In this document: positions 1-5,076 of the stretch, piece after piece
Numbering within the stretch: position 1 is the stretch's first letter
Layout of the letters: each line of letters starts with the position of its first letter
Assembly (NCBI GenBank): GCA_001820485.1
Contig: MHPU01000022.1
Coordinates: forward strand, 9,284 to 14,830
Direction: 5' to 3'
DNA: 5,547 bases
Source: Candidatus Staskawiczbacteria bacterium RIFOXYD1_FULL_32_13
GTDB taxonomy: Bacteria > Patescibacteriota > Minisyncoccia > Minisyncoccales > Staskawiczbacteraceae
The notes under the pieces: generated by a model
Database searches by the model: none
What the model saw: the letters and a program-made list of their open reading frames with translations, nothing else
What the model was told of the DNA's origin: nothing
Program-made: the position numbers and the translations under genes

Positions 1-76
1 TTTTATCTATAATTAGTACGATTTAACAATAGCAAATTTTTTCCCAAAAAACAATAACTAATTTTTTATTTAACAT

Positions 77-147
77 TCCGGGATGGAAGAGTCGAACTTC
101 CGTCCTACGGTCCCGAACCGTAGATTCTACCGTTAAACCAATCCCGG
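77..147 (-). tRNA. trnP: tRNA-Pro (anticodon CGG), no encoded CCA
   Basis: Read on the minus strand this folds as a complete 71-nt class I cloverleaf. The acceptor stem CCGGGAT/ATCCCGG is perfect. The D-stem is GTTT/GAAT with a GG-containing loop. The anticodon stem TACGG/CCGTA encloses the loop TTCGGGA, so the anticodon is CGG (codon CCG). The T-stem GGAAG/CTTCC encloses TTCGACT. C1-G72, discriminator A73 and G37 all fit proline tRNAs. The bases after A73 are ATG, so the CCA tail must be added after transcription. The gene starts 11 nt beyond the stop codon of cca on the same strand and may be processed from the cca transcript. I saw no convincing terminator in positions 1-76, which are otherwise featureless AT-rich DNA. 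Confidence 0.95.
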
Positions 148-158
148 TTATAAATATT

Positions 159-1601
159 TTATGTGACCCAGTATTTGGCTTTTACCATATTATCTTCTTT
201 GCTTTCAACTTCTCCAATTTCTATATCAGCTTTTTTAGCTAAATTTTGTAATTCTAGCTCTGATAATTTTCCCAACTTTTCAATTTCTTTTTCTAAAAAT
301 TCCGTACTATTTTTTTTAGGATCATCTAAAACAATCCCTAAAAGTACATCCAAAATTTGCCCAATTTTTGGTCCTGGTTTAATTTTTAAAATCCCCATAA
401 TAATCTCGCCATTTACTTTAAGCATTTTAGCTGAAATTGGATCTTTAGAAACTTTTTCAATTAAATATTTTAAATGCCTTAATTTATATGGCTCTGCTTT
501 TGGTACACCACTCCCAATTCTATCTGCTTGCCTTACTTGTAATAACTCCTCCATAGAATCTTGCCCCACTTGTCTTATCAATCTTCTTACGGAACTCTCA
601 CTAACCTCATCTACATTATAATAAAACAAATGATACCTAACTAATTTTGTAATTTTTTCAACATCTTTTTTGGAAAATTTTAATCTATTTAAAATTTGAA
701 AAGTTACTTTAGCCCCAACAATTTCGTGATTATAAAAAGTAGAACTTTCGCCCTCGCCAACTTTTACTCTGGGCTTGGCAATATCATGAAAAAGCGAAGC
801 CAACCTTACGTAAAGATTAAAATCTTTCTTTACTGCATATTCTAATGCTTTTACTGCATGCTCATAACAATCAAATTTGTGATGTTTATTTTGACCAATA
901 CCAACATTTTCTAATAATTCGGGGACAACATATTTTAACAGTCCTAATTCCTTTAAAAGTTCTATTCCTCTGCTGGCATTTTGGCACATTATAATTTTTA
1001 CAAACTCATCTCTAATTCTTTCTTGTGAGACAGCTTCCAGCCAAAGTGAATTTTCTTTTATTGCATTTGCAGTTTTTTCTTCAATCGTAAATCCAAGAGT
1101 TGTGGCAAATCTGACAGCTCGAAGCATTCTTAAAGCATCTTCCGAGAATCTTTCCTCTGATGTGCCCACAGTTCTAATAATCTTATTTTTTAAATCTTTC
1201 TCTCCATCAAACAAGTCTATAATTTTTTTATCTTGCCCCATAGCAAGCGCATTTATAGTAAAATCTCTTCTACTTAAGTCCTCATTTAAATTTTTAGCAT
1301 AATTTACTTGGTCTGGATGGCGTTTATCAGAATACCCTTGTTCTGTCCTGTAAGTTGTAATTTCAACTTCAGGAATTTTTTCACTATCAGTTTTAACTGT
1401 AACAGTCAAAAATTTATTTTCATAAAAACTATCTGGAAATATTTTTTGAATTTCTTCTGGCTTAGCATTTGTTGTTATGTCCCAGTCATTGGGTATTTTA
1501 TCTAAAATAAAATCACGTACGCATCCGCCCACAATATAAGCTTCAAATCCAGCTTCACTTAATTTCTGCAATACTAATTTTACCTCCTTAGGAATTGTCA
1601 T
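159..1601 (-). CDS. cca: CCA-adding enzyme (tRNA nucleotidyltransferase) with HD domain
   Basis: This 480-aa protein is a class II tRNA nucleotidyltransferase, which builds or repairs the 3' CCA of tRNAs from CTP and ATP in the cytoplasm. Motifs visible in order: GGCVRD (residues 25-30); catalytic metal-binding carboxylates D39 and D41 in NDWDIT; RRDFTINA (111-118); the D-x3-G-x9-R linker (D129, G133, R143); and EDALR-x2-RAVRF (154-165), which contains the EDxxR nucleotide-selecting motif. An HD-type region follows, with FHDIAK at 271-276 and further histidines at 248, 292 and 324, then a KPG-x-KIGQILD segment (408-418). Length is normal for the HD-containing form. ATG at 1601 is preferred because the IPKEV...GFEAYIVGG start matches relatives as I recall them. 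There is no Shine-Dalgarno upstream. A variant that adds only A, or only CC, cannot be excluded by eye. Confidence 0.95.
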   Translation of the reverse strand: MTIPKEVKLVLQKLSEAGFEAYIVGGCVRDFILDKIPNDWDITTNAKPEEIQKIFPDSFYENKFLTVTVKTDSEKIPEVEITTYRTEQGYSDKRHPDQVNYAKNLNEDLSRRDFTINALAMGQDKKIIDLFDGEKDLKNKIIRTVGTSEERFSEDALRMLRAVRFATTLGFTIEEKTANAIKENSLWLEAVSQERIRDEFVKIIMCQNASRGIELLKELGLLKYVVPELLENVGIGQNKHHKFDCYEHAVKALEYAVKKDFNLYVRLASLFHDIAKPRVKVGEGESSTFYNHEIVGAKVTFQILNRLKFSKKDVEKITKLVRYHLFYYNVDEVSESSVRRLIRQVGQDSMEELLQVRQADRIGSGVPKAEPYKLRHLKYLIEKVSKDPISAKMLKVNGEIIMGILKIKPGPKIGQILDVLLGIVLDDPKKNSTEFLEKEIEKLGKLSELELQNLAKKADIEIGEVESKEDNMVKAKYWVT

Positions 1602-1610
1602 AGTTTATTT

Positions 1611-1639
1611 ACTTTAGCTTAAAAATTGATTTATTTCAA
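1611..1639 (-). promoter_or_regulatory. Candidate promoter for cca
   Basis: On the minus strand, TTGAAA (1634-1639) and TAAAGT (1611-1616) are separated by 17 nt. The predicted transcription start is only a few bases before the ATG at 1601, which would make the cca mRNA leaderless or nearly so. The -10 box matches only 4 of 6 consensus positions and the region is very AT-rich, so this is a weak call. Confidence 0.3.
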
Positions 1640-1654
1640 ATTTTTAGGTATTAT
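1626..1654 (+). promoter_or_regulatory. Candidate promoter for tRNA-Arg
   Basis: TTGATT (1626-1631) and TATTAT (1649-1654) are separated by exactly 17 nt. The predicted start near 1661 would leave a short 5' leader before the tRNA at 1679 for RNase P to remove. It overlaps the candidate minus-strand promoter of cca, so the two divergent genes may share one control region. Confidence 0.5.
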
Positions 1655-1678
1655 TATTTAATAGCCCATAAGGTTTCT

Positions 1679-1753
1679 GCCCCTGTAGTTGAATGGATAC
1701 AATATTGCGCTTCGAACGCAAAGTTGAGGGTTCGATTCCTTCCAGGGGCACCA
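1679..1753 (+). tRNA. trnR: tRNA-Arg (anticodon TCG), CCA encoded
   Basis: The acceptor stem GCCCCTG/CAGGGGC is perfect. The anticodon stem TTGCG/CGCAA encloses CTTCGAA, giving anticodon TCG (codon CGA). The T-stem GAGGG/CCTTC, with one G-T pair, encloses TTCGATT. The D-arm (AGTTGAATGGATA) resembles bacterial arginine tRNAs. Discriminator A1750 is followed by genomic CCA (1751-1753), unlike the other two tRNAs here. It is divergent from cca, 77 nt from its start codon. No GC-rich terminator follows, so transcription could continue toward the gene at 1839. Confidence 0.95.
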
Positions 1754-1838
1754 GATTAGTCATTGCATTTTCTTAACAATTGTTTAAAAAACTAAAACGC
1801 ATAAAAATTAACTCAACATAAATAAAATTTATAAGAAT

Positions 1839-2477
1839 ATGACATTTAATCCAGATAGTTCACCATCAGAAGAAAGTCACAAAGAAACAGCGAGCACACC
1901 AGAAACTATTTTAGAAAAATTTAATGTTAAAGCTGGAGACAGTGTAAAGCTTTTAAAGTTACAAAGCGGAGAGGGCTCAGCCATTGCACAAGGAAGTTAT
2001 TTAGAGGGTAATTTAGATTATGATATAAAAAATGGAAAACATATATCTATTGATGGTGGTAAAAAAAGAACATCAAGCATAACAGGAGTTGGAGAAAAAG
2101 ACGGAGAGTTATATTTAAGAACAGAAACATCCATTTATAAACTTGTTTCCCAAGAAACAGTAAAAGAGGCACACATAATAACAAAAAAAGATTTGGAACA
2201 TGAAATAGCAATTTTTGACTCAAAAGGCTATGGCCAGTGGGATATGACAACAGGCAAAGTACCGCTAGAAGATGATCCATACAATTTGACAATGGAGAAA
2301 GGTGGTTTTAAAGAAGGAGACGAAGTTTTATTTTATGCAGAAAAAGAAAGAAGCGGCATTTTAGAGAGAAACAGTAAAGGCTCGTTTACAATTAGGGATA
2401 AGAACGGCAATCCGTGGGGAATACACGCTATTTTGCAGGAAAAAAATGGTTATATAAAAATTAGAATTAAAGATTAA
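1839..2477 (+). CDS. Hypothetical protein, 212 aa, possible two-fold beta-rich repeat
   Basis: I do not recognise this protein. It has no signal peptide or membrane segment and is probably cytoplasmic. Residues 1-25 are a polar, Ser/Glu/Thr-rich, likely disordered tail. Two stretches then share one layout. Residues 26-102 begin FNVKAGDSVKLL and run through a glycine-rich hairpin to GKHISID, SSITGVGEKDGELYLRT. Residues 156-212 begin GGFKEGDEVLFY and run through GILERNSKGSFTIRDKNG to WGIHAILQEKNGYIKIRI. The F-x2-G-D-x-V opening and the x-DG/NG-x-LYLR/IKIR ending suggest small beta-barrel (SH3-like) domains. A charged region with HEIAIFD and YGQWDM lies between. ATG at 1839 is the first in frame, preceded by AAGAAT with no real Shine-Dalgarno. 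It is probably co-transcribed with the next gene, 5 nt away. Third positions are AT-rich like the resident genes. Confidence 0.8.
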   Translation: MTFNPDSSPSEESHKETASTPETILEKFNVKAGDSVKLLKLQSGEGSAIAQGSYLEGNLDYDIKNGKHISIDGGKKRTSSITGVGEKDGELYLRTETSIYKLVSQETVKEAHIITKKDLEHEIAIFDSKGYGQWDMTTGKVPLEDDPYNLTMEKGGFKEGDEVLFYAEKERSGILERNSKGSFTIRDKNGNPWGIHAILQEKNGYIKIRIKD

Positions 2478-2482
2478 GTTAT

Positions 2483-3589
2483 ATGAATCAAGAAAATCCA
2501 AGAAGCGAAGAAGTTCAGCCAGATCCGGAAGAAATTAAAAGACAATGGGATGATTGGCTTGCTTCTGAGTTACAAAGAACTGGGAAAGACAACCCTGAGG
2601 ATTACCTTGATTATTTTTATAAAAATAAAGCAGGGCTGGGATTTTCTAAGGAACAAGAGAAAGGAGTTATCGCTTTTTTATATGAAAAAATTAACGGAGC
2701 AAATCCGCAAGAGAACACTGCAGAAGCATCAGAAAAAAAAGAAAGTGGCAAAAAAGTTGAAGCACCGACAGAAGAAGAAGATAAAAAAGTTGAGGTAGCT
2801 CCAGAAATAAAAAAAGATATAACACCATTACCATCAGAAGAGCGTCCTCCTTATGGGAGTTCAGAAGAAGAATTTCAAAAGTGGGAACAGACATGGAGCA
2901 ACTGGTTTATTTTAGAAATGCAGAGAACTGGCATTGACAATCCAAAAGAATACAAGGCATATTTTAAAAAAAATATACAGGGTAAGTTAAAAAATAGGCA
3001 AACAGAAGTCCGTAATTATGTAGAAGATCTTTCTGGTAAGAAAAAGTTTGCAAAGAAGGCAAGAGAGAAAGAAGAACAAGAAACAGTAGAAAATCCAGAA
3101 GCGTTGAGTCAAAAAGAACTTAAAAAATTAGAAGTAAGATTTAAGAATTTGATTGAAGTTTTGAATAGGTTTTGTGCTGAATTGCAAGGAAGAGACAGAG
3201 ATGGCCTTGTGCCACTGATGGAAGGTGACGAAAGTGCAAAAATAAAAGGTGCAACAGTGGGGCTTGGCGAGGCCTTTGAAAGTAAAGAAATTTCATCTGA
3301 GGAGATAAACCAATCATTGCAAAAAATTATTTCAGCGACAGACGAAATTGGTAATGCGGGACAAGAAAGGGGGTCAACAAGAGAAGATGAGGGCAGTTTG
3401 CGAAAGGTTTTAAGCTCTCTAAATAGAATAGAGGATGCTTGCGGTGGAATTATAGACAGCCTTAGAGGTATGCCAAAAGAAGAAGCAAAAAGTATGATCA
3501 AGACTGTTCGAAAACTAAAAGAAACGGCTAATGATGGAGGTAATTTTGTTTCGAAAAAAGTTAATATCCTTAAAAGATATTCTCGATAA
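2483..3589 (+). CDS. Hypothetical protein, 368 aa, with duplicated W-x2-W/QRTGxDNP module
   Basis: I do not recognise the family. Two copies of one module are obvious. Copy 1 (about residues 18-71) contains W22, W25, E29, QRTG (31-34), DNP (36-38), Y41, Y44, F45. Copy 2 (about 134-185) repeats each of these exactly 116 residues later (W138, W141, E145, QRTG 147-150, DNP 152-154, Y157, Y160, F161). Over residues 22-48 against 138-164 I count 15 of 27 identical. A low-complexity Glu/Lys/Pro linker (about 73-130) separates them. A Lys/Glu-rich hinge (186-205) leads to a helical, possibly coiled-coil C-terminal domain (206-368) ending in a basic tail. There is no signal peptide or membrane segment. 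ATG at 2483 follows the previous stop by 5 nt without a Shine-Dalgarno, suggesting translational coupling. The duplicated aromatic helices look like a binding module used twice, perhaps as a scaffold; that is inference. Confidence 0.85.
   Translation: MNQENPRSEEVQPDPEEIKRQWDDWLASELQRTGKDNPEDYLDYFYKNKAGLGFSKEQEKGVIAFLYEKINGANPQENTAEASEKKESGKKVEAPTEEEDKKVEVAPEIKKDITPLPSEERPPYGSSEEEFQKWEQTWSNWFILEMQRTGIDNPKEYKAYFKKNIQGKLKNRQTEVRNYVEDLSGKKKFAKKAREKEEQETVENPEALSQKELKKLEVRFKNLIEVLNRFCAELQGRDRDGLVPLMEGDESAKIKGATVGLGEAFESKEISSEEINQSLQKIISATDEIGNAGQERGSTREDEGSLRKVLSSLNRIEDACGGIIDSLRGMPKEEAKSMIKTVRKLKETANDGGNFVSKKVNILKRYSR
2546..2626 (+). repeat. Protein-level module, copy 1 (core)
   Basis: This encodes residues 22-48 of the 368-aa protein, the conserved core of module copy 1 (W-x2-W-x3-E-x-QRTG-x-DNP-x2-Y-x2-YF-x-KN). 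The second copy is at 2894-2974. The repeat is clear in the protein but diverged in the DNA, so the duplication is old. Confidence 0.85.
2894..2974 (+). repeat. Protein-level module, copy 2 (core)
   Basis: This encodes residues 138-164 of the 368-aa protein and aligns without gaps to copy 1 at an offset of 116 residues, with 15 of 27 identical by hand count. The region after the core also aligns loosely: both continue into a polar helix ending near EKING and EDLSG. Confidence 0.85.
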
Positions 3590-3594
3590 TCGGC

Positions 3595-3600
3595 TATAAT
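3595..3600 (+). promoter_or_regulatory. Candidate -10 box for the pilin-like gene
   Basis: A perfect TATAAT lies just past the stop codon of the 368-aa gene. No good -35 box is found 16-18 nt upstream; TTAAAA at 3570-3575 gives a 19-nt spacer. Starting here would give a leader of about 90 nt for the pilin-like gene, which contains a hairpin and a direct repeat. Confidence 0.45.
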
Positions 3601-3621
3601 AAAATAATTTCAATCATTATC

Positions 3622-3650
3622 GTGTTCCAACTATGTACTATTTGGGGCAC
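3622..3650 (+). other. Hairpin in the leader of the pilin-like gene
   Basis: GTGTTCCAA (3622-3630) pairs with TTGGGGCAC (3642-3650) as nine base pairs, two of them G-U, around an 11-nt loop. It is the only GC-containing structure in an AT-rich gap of 106 nt. It lacks a U-tract, so it is not a standard terminator for the upstream operon. It could be a weak terminator, an mRNA stabiliser or a leader control element. Confidence 0.4.
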
Positions 3651-3655
3651 AATGA

Positions 3656-3681
3656 AAATTTTAAATTATAAATTTTAAATT
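3656..3681 (+). repeat. 14-nt-period AT direct repeat
   Basis: The 12-mer AAATTTTAAATT occurs at 3656-3667 and again at 3670-3681, a period of 14 nt, ending 14 nt before the pilin-like start codon. In such AT-rich DNA this could be chance or slippage. Confidence 0.6.
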
Positions 3682-3695
3682 TAAAAACAAAAATT

Positions 3696-4139
3696 ATGAA
3701 CAAATTATTTATATTTTTATTTATTTTTTTAGTCTTTTTTAGTTTATTTATTATTGCAAACCCTATTTTTGCTGTTTGTACCGATCCTGCAGCCACAGGC
3801 CTTGTACCATGTGGAGTAAGTAAATTTGGACCAGGCCCTAAACAAGGAATGCCTACTTGCCCATGCGAACTTGAACATTTTTTTATAATGTTGGCTAATA
3901 TTTATGGCTTTATTGTAAAATATATTGCAACTACCTTAGCTGTAATAATGATAACAGTTGGAGCAGTATTTATGATGATTTCAGCTGGCAACCCCGGGCT
4001 TGCAGGAACTGGTAGAAAAATGGTATACTCCGCCATTATTGGACTAGTGTTAGTTTTTGGTTCTTGGCTTATAGTCAATGCTTTGTTAGAATTAATTGGA
4101 TATACTCCTCCAGGTGGTAATCCTTGGTTCTCATTATAA
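3696..4139 (+). CDS. TrbC/VirB2 (Mbov_0395-type) pilin-like membrane protein
   Basis: This 147-aa protein has the layout of small pilin-like proteins common in Patescibacteria. A long hydrophobic signal peptide (about 1-26) has a likely cleavage after IFA (26). A short exported segment carries C28, C39 (LVPCG), C55 and C57 (CPC). Membrane helix 1 (about 62-96) leads into the SAGNPGLAGTGRKM loop (97-109), then helix 2 (about 110-134, IIGLVLVFGSWLIVNALL), then a Pro/Gly-rich tail. The SAGNP...GR-x-M turn between two helices and the W-x-IVN end of helix 2 are the recognisable family features. VirB2 relatives polymerise into type IV secretion or conjugation pili. Here no other secretion gene is visible, so a role in DNA uptake, attachment or surface structure is inference. 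There is no Shine-Dalgarno; the ATG follows an A/T leader. Confidence 0.85.
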   Translation: MNKLFIFLFIFLVFFSLFIIANPIFAVCTDPAATGLVPCGVSKFGPGPKQGMPTCPCELEHFFIMLANIYGFIVKYIATTLAVIMITVGAVFMMISAGNPGLAGTGRKMVYSAIIGLVLVFGSWLIVNALLELIGYTPPGGNPWFSL

Positions 4140-4148
4140 AAAATAAAT

Positions 4149-4165
4149 CTGCCAAAAGGCAGTTT
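4149..4165 (+). terminator. Possible weak terminator after the pilin-like gene
   Basis: CTGCC-AAAA-GGCAG (4149-4162) forms a 5-bp stem with a 4-nt loop followed by only TTT. It starts 10 nt after the pilin-like stop codon and ends at the first base of tRNA-Lys. The short U-run makes it weak. It could also serve as a processing signal if the tRNA is read through from upstream. Confidence 0.4.
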
Positions 4166-4236
4166 GCCCCCATAACTTAATGGTAAAGTAGCTGCCTCTT
4201 AAGCAGTCTATCTCAGTCCGATTCTGAGTGGGGGCA
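4166..4236 (+). tRNA. trnK: tRNA-Lys (anticodon CTT), no encoded CCA, unusual T-loop
   Basis: A 71-nt class I cloverleaf. The acceptor stem GCCCCCA/TGGGGGC is perfect, and the D-stem ACTT/AAGT encloses AATGGTA. The anticodon stem GCTGC/GCAGT, with a closing G-T, encloses CTCTTAA, so the anticodon is CTT (codon AAG). The T-stem CTCAG/CTGAG is perfect. Discriminator A4236 is followed by CAC, not CCA, so the tail depends on the cca product. The T-loop is TCCGATT, so position 55 (4218) is C instead of the near-universal U that becomes pseudouridine. All stems are intact, which argues against a decayed gene. A clear promoter was not found; read-through from the pilin-like gene is possible. Confidence 0.92.
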
Positions 4237-4241
4237 CACTC

Positions 4242-4270
4242 TTTACAAATTAAGTAAAATGTAATATAAT
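4242..4270 (+). promoter_or_regulatory. Promoter of rpsO
   Basis: TTTACA (4242-4247) and a perfect TATAAT (4265-4270) are exactly 17 nt apart, 11 of 12 positions matching the sigma-70 consensus. The predicted start near 4277 gives an rpsO leader of about 23 nt. This is the best promoter in the window, and it lies immediately after tRNA-Lys. Confidence 0.8.
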
Positions 4271-4299
4271 GGCTATATTATAAATTTAATAAAAAATAT

Positions 4300-4569
4300 A
4301 TGGTATTAGATAAAAAAATAAAAGAAAAGGTTATTAAAGAACACAGCATTAACGATAAAGACACAGGATCTGCTGATGTGCAAATTGGTTTGTTAACTAA
4401 AGAAATTGACAAATTAGTTTTACATTTAAAAAAACATAAAAAAGATGAGCATTCAAAAAGAGGCTTGGTTAGAATGGTTATCAAGAGAAAAAAGCTATTA
4501 GCTTATCTTAAAAAAGAAAACGAAAAAAGATATTTAGCTATTATCAAAAAAATCGGCCTTAAAAAATAA
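4300..4569 (+). CDS. rpsO: 30S ribosomal protein S15
   Basis: At 89 aa this is the standard length of bacterial S15, a primary 16S rRNA-binding protein that organises the 30S platform. The family signature is clear: DTGSADVQI (21-29) followed by LT-x2-I-x2-L-x2-HLKKHKKDEHSKRGL (to about residue 55), including the conserved H-x2-HKKD-x-HS turn that contacts rRNA. MVIKRKKLLAYLKK and the C-terminal RY-x3-I-x2-IGLKK complete it. The protein is unusually lysine-rich where E. coli uses arginine, as expected for an AT-rich genome. ATG at 4300 has no Shine-Dalgarno upstream, only an A/T stretch. The leader is too short for the structured S15-binding leaders known from other bacteria, so autoregulation of that kind is not apparent. 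The next gene starts 2 nt after the stop. Confidence 0.97.
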   Translation: MVLDKKIKEKVIKEHSINDKDTGSADVQIGLLTKEIDKLVLHLKKHKKDEHSKRGLVRMVIKRKKLLAYLKKENEKRYLAIIKKIGLKK

Positions 4570-4571
4570 TT

Positions 4572-5069
4572 ATGCAAAAACCCAAAGAACAAAGAGTAGA
4601 AGTATTAATTGATGTTCAAAACCTATATCACTCAGCAAAACATTTACACAAAGCAAGAGTAAATTTTGCAGAAGTTTTAAAACAAGCAGTTTCTGGTAGA
4701 AAGTTTATAAGAGCTTTTGGTTATGTGGTACGTACAAAAACTGGCGAAGAAGCGCCATTTTTTGATGCACTAAGCAAAATTGGTATTGAAACAAGAGTAA
4801 GAGATTTGCAAGAGTGGTATGGTGGAGCTAAAAAAGCAGATTGGGATGTGGGTATTGTAATTGATGCTATTAGAACCGCACCATCACTTGATGTAATTGT
4901 TTTGGTTTCTGGAGACGGAGATTTTATTGCACTTGTAGAATATTTAAAAAATCAAGGCAAACGTGTAGAAGTAATGGCATTTGGTAGAACAACTTCAGGA
5001 AAACTCAAAGAAGTAGCAGATGAATTCATTGATTTAGATTTATCACTACCCAAATTTCTATTAAAATAA
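4572..5069 (+). CDS. NYN (LabA/DUF88, PIN-like) domain predicted ribonuclease
   Basis: The 165-aa protein is essentially one NYN domain, a PIN-fold Mg2+-dependent nuclease family. Acidic active-site candidates stand at the usual places: IDVQN (D14, N17) at the end of strand 1; KKADWDVGIVIDAI (K87-I100), with D92 and D98; and SGDGDF (113-118), with D115 and D117 after strand VIVLVS. The EVMAFG segment (133-138) and the final DLDL (154-157) fit the remaining core. Family members degrade or process RNA; the substrate here is unknown. It lacks the C-terminal LOTUS/OST-HTH domain found on some relatives. The gene starts 2 nt after rpsO with no Shine-Dalgarno, so coupled translation is likely. In many bacteria rpsO is followed by pnp, so another RNA-degrading enzyme in this slot is notable. 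Confidence 0.88.
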   Translation: MQKPKEQRVEVLIDVQNLYHSAKHLHKARVNFAEVLKQAVSGRKFIRAFGYVVRTKTGEEAPFFDALSKIGIETRVRDLQEWYGGAKKADWDVGIVIDAIRTAPSLDVIVLVSGDGDFIALVEYLKNQGKRVEVMAFGRTTSGKLKEVADEFIDLDLSLPKFLLK

Positions 5070-5076
5070 TTTCTTA

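Noticed and set aside
8..13. A perfect TATAAT on the plus strand near the left edge
   Set aside because: No plus-strand gene follows; the downstream features are on the minus strand. In A/T-rich DNA this is expected by chance.
163..1505. Plus-strand open frames opposite cca (163-621, 1102-1302, 1308-1505)
   Set aside because: They lie antisense to a confidently identified gene, are Ser/Phe/Leu-rich as expected from complementing a Lys/Glu-rich frame, and have no start signals.
1581..1590. A perfect Shine-Dalgarno-like TAAGGAGGTA on the minus strand inside the start of cca, with a TTG about 11 nt downstream
   Set aside because: It encodes the PKEV residues of the conserved-looking N-terminus. 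Starting at the TTG would remove residues that precede the GGxVRD motif in relatives, and the other genes here do not use SD sequences.
1775..1784. Palindrome AACAATTGTT after tRNA-Arg, considered as a terminator or operator
   Set aside because: The 10-bp palindrome has no loop or GC stem and is followed by A's rather than T's, so it does not resemble a terminator, and nothing else supports an operator.
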